NCBI GenBank assembly: GCA_001544595.2
Contig: FCOH02000003.1
Coordinates: forward strand, 248,001 to 312,000
Source of the DNA: Caballeronia peredens
GTDB taxonomy: Bacteria > Pseudomonadota > Gammaproteobacteria > Burkholderiales > Burkholderiaceae
DNA length: 64,000 nt
Direction: 5' to 3'
Under the pieces are notes generated by a model, which did no database searches, was not told where the DNA came from, and worked only from the letters and a program-made list of their open reading frames with translations. A program made the translations under genes and the position numbers. Below, piece after piece: positions 42,928 through 51,492 of this stretch (position 1 is its first letter; every line of letters begins with the position of its first letter).

Positions 42928-43310
42928 CGGGATGCGTACTGCGCCTCGCCGTTGCCGAATGACCAGTTCTCCTTCTTCACTTCGACGAGACTGATGAACA
43001 CATCCTCGCGCCGCAACTTCAGCCGCTCGTGCAGGCCATCGGCGACGGCCTTGTAGAACGCGCTTTTCTTCGCGAGGTCGCGGCCTTCGTTGAGCGTGAC
43101 CTGGATCACGATGCAATCGTCGGTGCGATCGATGCCGAGATACGTGCGGTCGATGATCAGATCCGACGCGCCGTGTTCCGCGACGATCTGGAAGCGATCG
43201 TTTTCGGGCACGTCGAGCGTGGCGCGCATGGCGTCGTACACGACGTCGCCGATGGCCGTGCGATAAGCGCTGTCCTTGCCCTTCTGCAAATCGATTCGAA
43301 CGAGCGGCAT
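42924..43310 (-). CDS. Tautomerase-superfamily protein (4-OT/MIF-like)
   Basis: A 128-residue protein. After removal of Met the chain starts with proline (PLVRIDLQKG), the catalytic base of the tautomerase superfamily. The repeated beta-alpha-beta pattern and FQIVAEHGASDLI, DDCIVIQVTLNEGR, and EDVFISLVEVKKENWSFGNG fit the longer fused-domain members. Substrate unknown. Start at 43310 has AGGGAGA upstream. It begins 22 nt after the accessory gene and overlaps the phosphopantetheinyl transferase start by 4 nt, so all three are probably one transcript. Confidence 0.9.
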   Translation of the reverse strand: MPLVRIDLQKGKDSAYRTAIGDVVYDAMRATLDVPENDRFQIVAEHGASDLIIDRTYLGIDRTDDCIVIQVTLNEGRDLAKKSAFYKAVADGLHERLKLRREDVFISLVEVKKENWSFGNGEAQYASR

Positions 43311-43332
43311 GTGGTTCTCCCTGTTGACTGAT

Positions 43333-44142
43333 TCAGCGGTAATCCGGATGCAGACGCAGTTGCGGCAGCCCCGCGGCATCGACATACACGACGGCGTTCT
43401 GCCCGAACTCCGTCATCAGCGCATCGGCAATTTCGGTGGTTGCGCCGAGCACGAGCAGACTCGTTTCGGCGAGCCAGATGTTCATCGGATCGATGCCTGC
43501 GCCAGGTAGCGCGCGCAGGCCCATGCGCTCCACGCGCTCGATCAGCTTGCGCTGGCGGACCGCGTTGTCTTCGGTCGAGAGCACGTGCCCGAACGGATTG
43601 AATGCCGTCACGAACACCGCGCCCGACGAAGCATGCCGCGCGAGCAAGGACGCCACCGCATGATTGGCGACGCCGATCTTCATGTCGATGTCGGGCTGGG
43701 CGTCGATTCGATAGATCGCCGCCTGATACGCAGCGAGCGTGGCAGGAGCGAGCGTGCGCTTCAGCGCGATCGGCTGGCCGTGCGGCGTCGCGCGCGCAGC
43801 TTCGTCCCATTCGATGCGCCGTTGCGCCAGCGTCCCCTCGCTCACGCACCCTTTCGCCGTGCTCAATCGTTCGAGCGCGCGCAGCCAGTGCGCGTAATAC
43901 GTGTCGCCGAGATCGGGGTCGCCCGCCGCCTGCGCTTCGTTGATCGCCTCGCTCAACGCGTGCGCCCATTCGGACCACGTGAACACGCCGCGTTCGTGCA
44001 GGGCCAGCGTCATCGCGAAAGCCTGCGCTTCCCACGGTGCGCGGAATATCGGACCGTTATCGTCGAAAGGCAGTGCGGGCAGTGCGGCGCGCAACGCCTG
44101 CAACTTCGGCTCGCCGATGTTCATGTCATGCATGCGCTGCAT
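43333..44142 (-). CDS. Nitrile hydratase accessory protein fused to a DUF3293 domain
   Basis: A 269-residue protein. Residues 1-128 match the nitrile hydratase accessory (activator/metallochaperone) family: PFDDNGPIFRAPWEAQAFA, VFTWSEWAHALSEAI, YYAHWLRALERL and ATPHGQPIALK, where accessory proteins normally end. Residues about 132-269 look like a DUF3293 domain: AVFVTAFNPFGHVLSTEDNA, LAETSLLVLG and EFGQNAVVYVDAAGLPQL. The frame is continuous, with no sign of a frameshift. Start 44142 is preferred because GGGAG lies upstream and it overlaps the end of the beta gene; ATGs at 44133 and 44124 are alternatives. The function of DUF3293 is unknown. Confidence 0.82.
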   Translation of the reverse strand: MQRMHDMNIGEPKLQALRAALPALPFDDNGPIFRAPWEAQAFAMTLALHERGVFTWSEWAHALSEAINEAQAAGDPDLGDTYYAHWLRALERLSTAKGCVSEGTLAQRRIEWDEAARATPHGQPIALKRTLAPATLAAYQAAIYRIDAQPDIDMKIGVANHAVASLLARHASSGAVFVTAFNPFGHVLSTEDNAVRQRKLIERVERMGLRALPGAGIDPMNIWLAETSLLVLGATTEIADALMTEFGQNAVVYVDAAGLPQLRLHPDYR

Positions 44143-44800
44143 CGAGATAAGGCTCCCAGCAATCCACGCACACGGACGATGCAGTCGTGTCCGGTCCCCA
44201 AAGTTCGGCGGCATCGAAGCGCACCGTATAGAGCCAGTGCGGATGCTCGCCGTGACCGAGGGCGTTTTCGTCGGGGAAGACATGCGTGCCGCGCACGGCG
44301 ACGATGTGCCCGGACTTGCCGCGGCAATAACGCGGCAGGCGCGTATGCGTCGGCGGATTGATCAGCTTCGTGCGGACTTCGTCGCCGATGGCGAACCGCG
44401 CCGGCGCAGTGGCCGGACGATCGACCGGCGCGCCGCGAAGCAGCGCCGCGCTCACGTCGGCGGCCTTGAGGGCGCGCACGTCCCGAAGCGGCGCGCCTTG
44501 CGAGCGGCCCGTGGCGATTTCCGCTGCGTTCGCGAGTCCCGTTGCAACCAGCAGCTTCTTCAATCCCTCGAACCAGATTTCGTAGTAGCTGCTGTTGAGA
44601 TATTGCGCGGGCGGCAGACTTTCGCGCGCCGCGCGCGACGTGTCGATGTTCCATTGACGCGTCGCGCCCATCGCCAGCGTGACGGCCAGCACGCGCCGCT
44701 CCCAGTCCGCGTGAAAGGGCGATGCGCCCGGCGCGTCGCACGCATCGGCCTCGACCGGACCGAAGGCTTGCATGCCACCCATGTCGTGCGCCGCGTTCAT
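44126..44800 (-). CDS. Nitrile hydratase beta subunit
   Basis: A 224-residue subunit that forms the alpha-beta dimer of nitrile hydratase, which hydrates nitriles to amides. The N-terminus [14 protein letters not shown] is the family hallmark (HDxGGMxxFGPV). The second part has the SH3-like barrel [32 protein letters not shown] and the C-terminal [20 protein letters not shown] at 44800 overlaps the alpha stop (ATGA), and its own stop lies inside the start of the accessory gene. Gene order alpha-beta-accessory is the usual one for cobalt enzymes. Confidence 0.95.
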   Translation of the reverse strand: MNAAHDMGGMQAFGPVEADACDAPGASPFHADWERRVLAVTLAMGATRQWNIDTSRAARESLPPAQYLNSSYYEIWFEGLKKLLVATGLANAAEIATGRSQGAPLRDVRALKAADVSAALLRGAPVDRPATAPARFAIGDEVRTKLINPPTHTRLPRYCRGKSGHIVAVRGTHVFPDENALGHGEHPHWLYTVRFDAAELWGPDTTASSVCVDCWEPYLDAAHA

Positions 44801-45450
44801 GCCGATGCTCCCATTGCCTGCGACGGACTCAGCGCGAGACCCGTGCCGATCATCGAATCGCGCGTGACGAGATCGGCGAGTGCGGCTTCGTCGAGATGAT
44901 CCGTGCCGGCGGGACGCATCGGCACGACCAGATAGCGGACTTCGGCGGTCGAATCCCATACGCGCAATTCCACCTGTTCCGGCAACTGCACGCCGAAGTC
45001 CGCGAGCACGCCGCGCGGATCGATGACCGCGCGCGAGCGATACGGCGCCGACTTGTACCACACGGGCGGCAGGCCGAGCACCGACCACGGATAGCACGAG
45101 CACAACGTGCAGACGACCATGTTATGTACGTTCTCCGTGTTTTCGAGCGCGACCATGTGTTCGCCCTGCCGTCCGGTGAAGCCGAGCGAGGCGATGGCGG
45201 CCGTGGCGTCGTCGAGAAGCCACGCGCGATAGGCCGGATCGTTCCACGCCTTCGCGACGACACGCGCGCCGTTGCGCGGCCCGACTCTATGCTCGTAAGT
45301 TTCGATGAAAACATCGAGCGCCTGCGGATCGATATAGCCCTTCTCGACCAGCAGCGATTCGAGCGCCTTCACGCGCAGGTCCATTTCCGGCAACGCGCTG
45401 CCGGCGTGGTCGTGATCGTGATCATGGTCGTGATGATGATCGTGGCTCAT
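44797..45450 (-). CDS. Nitrile hydratase alpha subunit, cobalt type
   Basis: A 217-residue metal-bearing subunit. The metal-binding claw is C114-T-L-C117-S-C119; threonine after the first cysteine marks the cobalt-type rather than iron-type enzyme. The cysteines are normally oxidised to sulfinic and sulfenic acids with help from the accessory protein. The first 15 residues are almost only His and Asp ([14 protein letters not shown]), a probable metal-collecting tail. Start at 45450 is chosen because it precedes this tail; a start at 45480 would add ten residues. First gene of the operon, divergent from the DUF1059 gene. Confidence 0.96.
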   Translation of the reverse strand: MSHDHHHDHDHDHDHAGSALPEMDLRVKALESLLVEKGYIDPQALDVFIETYEHRVGPRNGARVVAKAWNDPAYRAWLLDDATAAIASLGFTGRQGEHMVALENTENVHNMVVCTLCSCYPWSVLGLPPVWYKSAPYRSRAVIDPRGVLADFGVQLPEQVELRVWDSTAEVRYLVVPMRPAGTDHLDEAALADLVTRDSMIGTGLALSPSQAMGASA

Positions 45451-45574
45451 CAGCGGTCTCGCGAGTGACACAGACGTCACACGTTACCGGAGTGTGCGCG
45501 AGCGTGCAAACAACGGGCCGTCGCGCCCGCGCGCCGCCTATACTGAGATCAGCGTCTCATGCGAGGAGGATGCC

Positions 45575-45769
45575 ATGACACGCAAGTACATCGATTGCCG
45601 CGAGTGCCCGAGCGATGTGAATTGCACCGTCGCGCTCAGCGCCGACTCGGACGACGAACTGATGGAAGCCGCCGTGCTGCATGCGGTCAGCGTCCATCAG
45701 CACACGGACACGCCCGAACTGCGCGCGCAACTGAAGACGATGTTCCACGAAGGCGCGCCGCCCGCCTGA
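45575..45769 (+). CDS. DUF1059 small protein
   Basis: A 64-residue protein. KYIDCRECPSDVNC, ADSDDELMEAAVLHAVSVHQH and TPELRAQLK are the DUF1059 pattern; the cysteines in CREC...C could bind a metal. Function unknown. The ATG at 45575 follows a strong GAGGAGG site. It converges on the GNAT gene with only 6 bp between stop codons. Confidence 0.88.
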   Translation: MTRKYIDCRECPSDVNCTVALSADSDDELMEAAVLHAVSVHQHTDTPELRAQLKTMFHEGAPPA

Positions 45770-45775
45770 TCGCTC

Positions 45776-46669
45776 TCAGCCGAGTTCGAAACTCGTCACG
45801 CCGAACACGCGCGCGAGCGGCACGTCGGGCGCCGCGCGCGTGTACATGCGCGCCGTTTCGAACACGCTCTGCATGTCGTGCTCGACAGCCAGCGCGACCG
45901 CGGCGGGATTGCTTTCGGGAACGTCGAGAAACACGCGCTCGCCCGGCACGCCGGAGACGAGCGCGCGATACAGCGCGCGTGCGGTCGGGAGATCGTCGGC
46001 GAAAAGCGGCCCGATCTTGTGGCCGGTCCCGCAGCGCCGGATCGCGGCCAGACCGCGCACGACATCGCCATCGAGCGCCACGCACGCGCGCCCGTTCTCG
46101 CGCGGCAGCGAGAGCCACGTGCGCAGAAACGCGGCGCGCGGGCAGGCGAACAGGTGTGTGTCGTAACCGAGCGTGCGTTCGAAGGAGACATTCGACGCAT
46201 CGGCGATCGTCATGCCGTCGGCGGAAACGTCGTTCGCGGACGCAACGCCCTCGTAACGTACGTTGCGATACGCCAGCACGAAGCCGGACTTGCGATAGTT
46301 GGGTTGCTGCGCGAGCACGCCGTCGAGTCCGATGTTGCGCGCACCGAGATACGCCATGCCCGCGTTCCACAAGCGCATGCCGAAACCCTTGCCGCGCCAT
46401 TCCGGCCGCACGATATAGAGACCGATGAAGCCGAATGCGTCGCCATAGGCGACCGCCGAGATGCAGCCGATCGGTACGCCGTCCCAGGTGCCGACGAAAA
46501 AGCCTTGCGGATCGGCGGCGAAGAACGCGCGTGCGTCATCGAGACCGGGATTCCATCCTTCCGACGCGGCCCATTCGAGCGCCGTGGCAACATCGGATTG
46601 CGTCATGCGGCGAACGGCAAAACGCGCATCGTCAGGGCTCGCGTGGGCGGAATCGGCAACGGATGACAT
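45776..46669 (-). CDS. GNAT N-acetyltransferase, two-domain type
   Basis: A 297-residue protein. The N-terminal GNAT domain (about 15-145) has the acetyl-CoA loop RPEWRGKGFGMRLW (motif A, Q/RxxGxG/A). The second half (FERTLGYDTHLFACPR, VVRGLAAIRRCGTGHKIGPLFAD) is the YitH/HolE-type acetyltransferase-like C-terminal domain. Substrate unknown. Start 46669 is supported by GAGG 8 nt upstream; the longer frame to 46822 contains a hydrophobic stretch that is not part of the family. Confidence 0.88.
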   Translation of the reverse strand: MSSVADSAHASPDDARFAVRRMTQSDVATALEWAASEGWNPGLDDARAFFAADPQGFFVGTWDGVPIGCISAVAYGDAFGFIGLYIVRPEWRGKGFGMRLWNAGMAYLGARNIGLDGVLAQQPNYRKSGFVLAYRNVRYEGVASANDVSADGMTIADASNVSFERTLGYDTHLFACPRAAFLRTWLSLPRENGRACVALDGDVVRGLAAIRRCGTGHKIGPLFADDLPTARALYRALVSGVPGERVFLDVPESNPAAVALAVEHDMQSVFETARMYTRAAPDVPLARVFGVTSFELG

Positions 46670-46812
46670 GCGGCGCGCCTCGTCGAATGAAGGTGCGTTC
46701 AGTGTCGCGCGTTTCGGTTGCGGGGAAAAGTGCTGCGAGAAGTGAAGAACAGCGGAGAAGATGAAACCGGAGCAGACAAGCAATAAAGCGGGACGGACGC
46801 GCGCCGCCCCGC

Positions 46813-47052
46813 TCAGGGACAACCTTGACGCCGCTCGCCGCGGCCGAAGCTTTGTCGCGAGCGCCAGTCTTCCGAGCGCAGGACGTACTCGCCGTCCTCG
46901 CGCGCGTGTTCTTCGGAATCGAAGCCTTCGTCGCTATACGCGACGACCTTCATTCCGCCCCCCGCCGCCCGTTCGACGGTGATTCCCCAATGCCACCCGC
47001 CTTCCTGATGGAAGACGTGCAGCGTCGGTTTCGACGATGTGGTCAGTTCCAT
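46813..47052 (-). CDS. Hypothetical 79-residue protein
   Basis: I do not recognise the family. The ATG at 47052 is preceded by GAGGGAG, supporting expression. The product is hydrophilic: TLHVFHQEGGWHWGITVE, then VVAYSDEGFDSEEHAREDGEYVLRS-like acidic region and a basic tail WRSRQSFGRGERRQG. No signal peptide or membrane segment. Probably a small cytosolic protein. Confidence 0.7.
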   Translation of the reverse strand: MELTTSSKPTLHVFHQEGGWHWGITVERAAGGGMKVVAYSDEGFDSEEHAREDGEYVLRSEDWRSRQSFGRGERRQGCP

Positions 47053-47104
47053 ATGTGCGGCTCCCTCAAGCTGACGTCCGTAAGGCCTGCTGCCTCCTAC
47101 GACG

Positions 47105-47126
47105 AACGCCCTTGATTACCGGCGTT
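47105..47126. promoter_or_regulatory. Inverted repeat upstream of the 79-residue gene
   Basis: AACGCC (47105-47110) and GGCGTT (47121-47126) with a 10-bp spacer, 53 bp ahead of the start codon at 47052. It could be an operator. The rest of the 291-bp gap to 47343 shows no gene or other motif I can name. Confidence 0.3.
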
Positions 47127-47343
47127 TGCTTATACGTTGCTGTTGAAGTGATGTCCGGGCAGCCCCCGCCGCCCGCTCAAAACAGCATACGCAATGCGAT
47201 GCTGCGTTGCAACACGAGAATACCCCTAGGCGTCGCGGGAATGGAACACGCTCAGACGAAATAACACGAATCTCGGCACCGTTGGCTGCAATAGACGACG
47301 CGATGGCCGCAGTCCGCGAGCATTCGTGCGTTCGTGCGGGGTT

Positions 47344-47850
47344 TCATTCCCCTTCCCAGTAGTCGAGCGAATCGCCTGCGCGAAATACCGCGCGAAGCCC
47401 TTTCACGCCGGGTTCGTCGGCCACGAGCACGGCCTGACGGCCCGTGTCGGGATAATCGACCACTTCGGGCGAAAGCATCGTGCTGATCGCAAGGTAGCGC
47501 AATGCATGCGTCCCCGTATTGACGATCTGATGCGCCGTTTCGGAATTGCCCGGCGGACACGCAATGACGTCGCCGGCGCGAATCGCGTGCCGCTCGCTGC
47601 CGATGCGCACTTCGCCCTCGCCTTCCACGACGAAGAACATTTCCTCGTTCACGCGATGATGATGAAACGGAAACGCGCGCTTGCCCGGTTCGAGCACGAT
47701 GAGGCTGTAGCCGAGTTTCCTCGCGCCGAGCAGCGCACCGATTCGCGCGATGCGCGGCGCAAAGCGTTCCGCAGCGGGACCCGCGGGCGCGAATTGAGGC
47801 GGCAGCGGTTGCGGGTCGAGCGTATCGAGATTGACGATGGGCGGTTTCAT
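47344..47850 (-). CDS. Cupin-domain protein
   Basis: A 168-residue protein with one cupin fold. Motif 1 is AFPFHHHRVNEEMFFVVEGEGEV (HHH and E as metal ligands) and motif 2 is ACPPGNSETAHQIVN (second histidine). The type resembles mannose-6-phosphate isomerase-like or dioxygenase-like cupins, but substrate is not predictable. No strong ribosome site before the ATG at 47850. Monocistronic in appearance. Confidence 0.88.
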   Translation of the reverse strand: MKPPIVNLDTLDPQPLPPQFAPAGPAAERFAPRIARIGALLGARKLGYSLIVLEPGKRAFPFHHHRVNEEMFFVVEGEGEVRIGSERHAIRAGDVIACPPGNSETAHQIVNTGTHALRYLAISTMLSPEVVDYPDTGRQAVLVADEPGVKGLRAVFRAGDSLDYWEGE

Positions 47851-47916
47851 GTTTGGCGTGTTCTCGCGGGTGAATGGGGTGTGTCACGCGTCTGTCATGT
47901 GCTTGTGATCGGTTTG

Positions 47917-48711
47917 TTACAGGCTTGTCACGCGCGCGTTCGATGTCGCGTCATGTTCGGCGAGCCAGCCAGCGATTGCGCTGCAGGTCCAGCCGGCGTC
48001 GTCGTGCGGAAGGTCGTGGCCGGCCCACGGGTGCACCGCGTGCGCCGCGCGCCATTGCGTCGCGACATGCGCGGAACACGCCGGATCGACCAGCCGGTCC
48101 GCCGCTGAGGCAAGCAGCAGCACCGGGCAGCGCGGCGCGTCACCCCGTGCGCGAAAGCGCGCCGCCGCGAGCAATTGCCGCAATGCATTCGCCGCGCTCG
48201 CGCCATGCGTGCGGCGTAGCTGCGTCCATTGCGCGATGTCCGCATCGCGGGCGTCGCGTCGATTGCACGTCAGGCGATGAATCAGCGCTTCGCATCGTTC
48301 GGGCTGTGTCCAGTTCATCGCAATGCGCGCGAGCAGCGGCCACGCAGCGGGACGCAAGCGCTCGCGCATGCGCGCATACGGCCGCATGCTCGTGTTAATC
48401 AGCACGAGCCGCGCGATTTCATGCGGATGTCGCTCGGCCCACGCAGTCGCGACCATCGCGCCGAGCGACATCGCCAGCACGCGGCACGGCAGGCGCACGT
48501 CGAGCGACAAGGCGCGCGCGCGTACGAAATCCATCATCGCAATGACCGAATGCGGCGCTGCACGCTCATGCTCGACACCATTGCCCGGCAGATCGATGAA
48601 CACAACGCGCTCGCCCGCCGCGACGAGTCCATGCGCGGCCAGCGCCACCTCGAACTCGCCCCAGTGACGCGTTTCGCGCGTGAGGCCGCGCAGGAGAATC
48701 CAGTCGCTCAT
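47917..48711 (-). CDS. Alpha/beta-fold hydrolase
   Basis: A 264-residue hydrolase. VLAMSLGAMVATAWAERHP contains the nucleophile elbow in the form M-S-L-G (S is the nucleophile). The acid is probably D in LASAADRLVDP and the base H in WAGHDLPHDD. The oxyanion region LLRGLTRETRHW lies at the N-terminus. Substrate unknown. The start codon overlaps the stop of the carboxypeptidase gene (ATGA), so the pair is coupled. Confidence 0.9.
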   Translation of the reverse strand: MSDWILLRGLTRETRHWGEFEVALAAHGLVAAGERVVFIDLPGNGVEHERAAPHSVIAMMDFVRARALSLDVRLPCRVLAMSLGAMVATAWAERHPHEIARLVLINTSMRPYARMRERLRPAAWPLLARIAMNWTQPERCEALIHRLTCNRRDARDADIAQWTQLRRTHGASAANALRQLLAAARFRARGDAPRCPVLLLASAADRLVDPACSAHVATQWRAAHAVHPWAGHDLPHDDAGWTCSAIAGWLAEHDATSNARVTSL

Positions 48712-49745
48712 TGCGCGCCCGCGGGAGGCCAGTGCTGCTGCGCGCGCAGCAGCATTTCTTCGCGGAACGCGCCGCTCGGCAGCCAGCGGCGCGACGAATA
48801 CGCGGCGCGCGTGAGGAAATCGAAAAAATTCGGATGACGCCGCAGCACGCGCCGCGTGCGATGCGCCTTGATCGGATTGAAGATGCCGAGGCGCGAGAAC
48901 ATCTGCATCGGATTCTTGCGGATCCAGCGCCACGAGCCGAGTTCGAGCGTCATCGGAAGAAAGATGTTGGGCGCGCGCGCGCGATCGTAGGCGAAGTCCC
49001 AGAGATCGCCGTGCAACAAATACTGATGGCTCTGCGGTTCGAACGCATAGCCATGATGCGGATACGATTCCTCGAACATCGTCTTCAGCAGAAACATTTC
49101 CGGCAGATGCGCCATTTGCCGCTCGGTGCGCGCGTAGGGAAACCAGATGCTGTCGTCCCAGCCGAATCCCGAATGACAATCGAGCGCGAAGCTCAATGGC
49201 CGCGACATCAGCTCCGTTTCGACGACCGACAGAAGCGCCGCGCTTTCGGCCTCCATGTGGCCGTCGACGGGACCGCGATACCACGGCAGCCACGGCCCGA
49301 TGCGCTGCCCGCCCGCGAGGAACGGCACGCGGCCTTCGGCGCTTTGCGGCGCGTTGCGCATCAGGTCGACGCCGTTCGGATTCGCGCGCGTGCGGGCGAA
49401 CATGCCGCCCGGATTCACAATCGGCATGAAGATGAGACGAATCGCGCGCAACTGCTGATGCAGCGTGTCGTCCCATTCGAGGCGCGTCAGGAGTGCGCGC
49501 ATGTATTCGAGCACGAGCTGCGTGCCGATGCATTCGAGCCCATGCACGCCGCCGAAAAAACCGATGGCAGGCGCCTGCGGATCGTCGGAACCGATCGATG
49601 CGCTCAGAAGCGGAAACGACCGTCCGCGCGCCTGCACTTCGCAGACCGTGCGCCACTCGAAGCGCGCGCCGCCCGCGATGCGGATCGCTTGCAGTTCGTC
49701 CATCTCCGGAAAGCTGCTGGTTATGGCGACGCTCGACGTACTCAT
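48708..49745 (-). CDS. M14-family zinc carboxypeptidase
   Basis: A 345-residue peptidase-type protein. The zinc ligands are H68 and E71 in GGVHGLECIG and a histidine in DCHSGFGWDD (near 197); the catalytic glutamate is probably in TLELGSW. NPGGMFARTRANPNGVDLMRN matches the substrate arginine/asparagine region of M14 enzymes. No signal peptide, so a cytosolic role such as murein-peptide or amide hydrolysis is likely. First gene of a coupled pair with the alpha/beta hydrolase. Confidence 0.9.
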   Translation of the reverse strand: MSTSSVAITSSFPEMDELQAIRIAGGARFEWRTVCEVQARGRSFPLLSASIGSDDPQAPAIGFFGGVHGLECIGTQLVLEYMRALLTRLEWDDTLHQQLRAIRLIFMPIVNPGGMFARTRANPNGVDLMRNAPQSAEGRVPFLAGGQRIGPWLPWYRGPVDGHMEAESAALLSVVETELMSRPLSFALDCHSGFGWDDSIWFPYARTERQMAHLPEMFLLKTMFEESYPHHGYAFEPQSHQYLLHGDLWDFAYDRARAPNIFLPMTLELGSWRWIRKNPMQMFSRLGIFNPIKAHRTRRVLRRHPNFFDFLTRAAYSSRRWLPSGAFREEMLLRAQQHWPPAGAQ

Positions 49746-49929
49746 GGAACGCGGGAAGGTCCCGTCTGAAGAAAAAACCGAGTATAGGGCGCATCGTCAG
49801 TACACGGCATGCCGATGACATGACGCAATGCGCTGTGCGTGCGCAAAAGGTCTTCTGCGCGTTTTCGTTCTGTCACCTAGAATGAAATGTCCGCCTTACG
49901 ACCGCTACGCGCGGTGCGAGGTTCTCGTC

Positions 49930-50181
49930 ATGACATCCGTTTCCCGCTTCGTTCTCGGCGCGCTCGCCTTGTGCTGCGCCGCCTCCGCACTCGCGCAACC
50001 GCAGGCGCAAACCACCGATCCGAACGCGCCGAAGACGCGCGCGCAGGTTCGCGCGGAATTCCTGCTGTGGCGCTCGGTCGGCTACGATCCCAACGACTGG
50101 CTGAACTATCCCGACAACGCGATGCGCGCGAGCCGCATCATCGCGCAACGGCAGGCGCAGGGGAACAGCGCGGTGCAGTGA
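49930..50181 (+). CDS. DUF4148 exported small protein
   Basis: An 83-residue protein. Residues 1-24 are a signal peptide (SVSRFVLGALALCCAASALAQ). The mature part KTRAQVRAEFLLWRSVGYDPNDWLNYPDN follows the DUF4148 pattern (KTRAEVR...GYNPxDxxYP). These periplasmic proteins are abundant in Burkholderia and have no known function. ATG at 49930 is chosen because it starts the signal peptide and has GCGAGG upstream. It converges on the acyl-CoA dehydrogenase gene. Confidence 0.85.
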   Translation: MTSVSRFVLGALALCCAASALAQPQAQTTDPNAPKTRAQVRAEFLLWRSVGYDPNDWLNYPDNAMRASRIIAQRQAQGNSAVQ

Positions 50182-50203
50182 GCCGCGCGTTCATCGAGAT
50201 TCT

Positions 50204-51385
50204 TCAGGCGTTTTTCGTGCGCGGCTTCTCGCCGCGCAGGATGCGTCGCGCGATGCTCCAGCGATGCACTTCCGACGGACCATCGTAGATCCGGAATGCG
50301 CGCATGTCCGCGAAAATCCGCGCGACGACCGTTTCGTGCGTGACGCCCTGGCCGCCGAGCATCTGCACCGAGCGATCGACGACGCGCCAGAGCGCCTCCG
50401 ACGACACCACTTTCGCGATGCTCGACTCGTGCTTGCCTAGCACGCCCTGATCGAGCACCCACGCGCAATGCCAGATGGCGAGCCGCGTGACATGCAGATC
50501 CATTTCGTTGTCGGCGAGCATGAAGCCAACGCCCTCGTGCTCGCCGAGCGCCTTGCCGAACGCGTGGCGCTGCCGCGCGTAGGCTGTCGCGACATCGTGC
50601 GCGCGGCGCGCGGCGCCGAGCCAGCGCATGCAATGCGTGAGACGCGCGGGTGACAGGCGCACCTGCGCATAGCGAAAGCCTTCGCCCGGCTCGCCCAGCA
50701 CGTTTTCTTTCGGCACGCGCAAGCCCTCGAAGCGCACGACGGCATGTCCGCCGGGAAAACATGTATCGAGCGAATCCATCGCGCGTTCGATCACGATGCC
50801 CGGACTCGTCATGTCGGCGAGGAACATGGTGGCGGGACCGTCGGCAAACTTTGCCATGATGATGCCGACCGCCGCACCCTCCGCGCCCGTGATGAACCAC
50901 TTGCGGCCATCGATCACGTACTCGTCGCCGTCCGGTGTCGCGGTGGTCTGCAGCATGGCGGGATCGGCGCCCGCACCCGGCGGCGGCTCGGTCATGCAGA
51001 AGCACGAGCGGATCGCGCCCGCCGCGAGCGGACGCAGCCAGCGCTCTTTCTGCTGCGGCGTCGCGATGGCTTCGAGCAGATGCATGTTGCCCTCGTCCGG
51101 CGCGGCGATGTTGAGCGCCACGGGGCCAAGCGGCGAATAGCCGGCTTCCTCGAACAGAACCGCCTTGGCAACGTGACCGAGACCGAGCCCGCCGAATTCC
51201 GGCGACACGTGACTCGACAACAACCCGGCCTTACGGCCCTTCGCGATCAGTTCGGCGCGCAGCGATTCGTCGGGACCATGCGGCGTACAACGCGGATCAC
51301 GCTCGAACGGCACGATCTCTTCAGCGATGAAAGCGCGCACGCGCGCCTGCAGTTCGGTCAACTCCGGGGACAGCGAGAAGTCCAT
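50204..51385 (-). CDS. Acyl-CoA dehydrogenase family protein
   Basis: A 393-residue flavoenzyme of beta-oxidation type. It shows SFCMTEP-like CFCMTEPPPGAGAD (FAD/substrate binding), WFITGAEGA, the middle-domain region, and the C-terminal QMLGGQGVTHETVVARIFADMRAFRIYDGPSEVHR, whose YDGPSEVHR is family-typical. The usual catalytic Glu in short/medium-chain enzymes (YEG in the last motif) is D here (YDG), as in the ACAD10/11 and long-branched groups. The ATG at 51385 has GGAG 8 nt upstream; TTG 51391 is not needed. Confidence 0.93.
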   Translation of the reverse strand: MDFSLSPELTELQARVRAFIAEEIVPFERDPRCTPHGPDESLRAELIAKGRKAGLLSSHVSPEFGGLGLGHVAKAVLFEEAGYSPLGPVALNIAAPDEGNMHLLEAIATPQQKERWLRPLAAGAIRSCFCMTEPPPGAGADPAMLQTTATPDGDEYVIDGRKWFITGAEGAAVGIIMAKFADGPATMFLADMTSPGIVIERAMDSLDTCFPGGHAVVRFEGLRVPKENVLGEPGEGFRYAQVRLSPARLTHCMRWLGAARRAHDVATAYARQRHAFGKALGEHEGVGFMLADNEMDLHVTRLAIWHCAWVLDQGVLGKHESSIAKVVSSEALWRVVDRSVQMLGGQGVTHETVVARIFADMRAFRIYDGPSEVHRWSIARRILRGEKPRTKNA

Positions 51386-51492
51386 CGGCAATTCTCCAGG
51401 GAACGGGCGTCGAGCGGCAAGCTTAACCGCCCGGGCACATCGCGCGCCAGTCGCGGTTTCCCGCGCGGGTTCGTTCGTCGCTCATTCGTCGC

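Noticed and set aside
47252..47887. Minus-strand frame overlapping the cupin gene
   Set aside because: Arg-rich shadow of the cupin gene in another frame with no domain.
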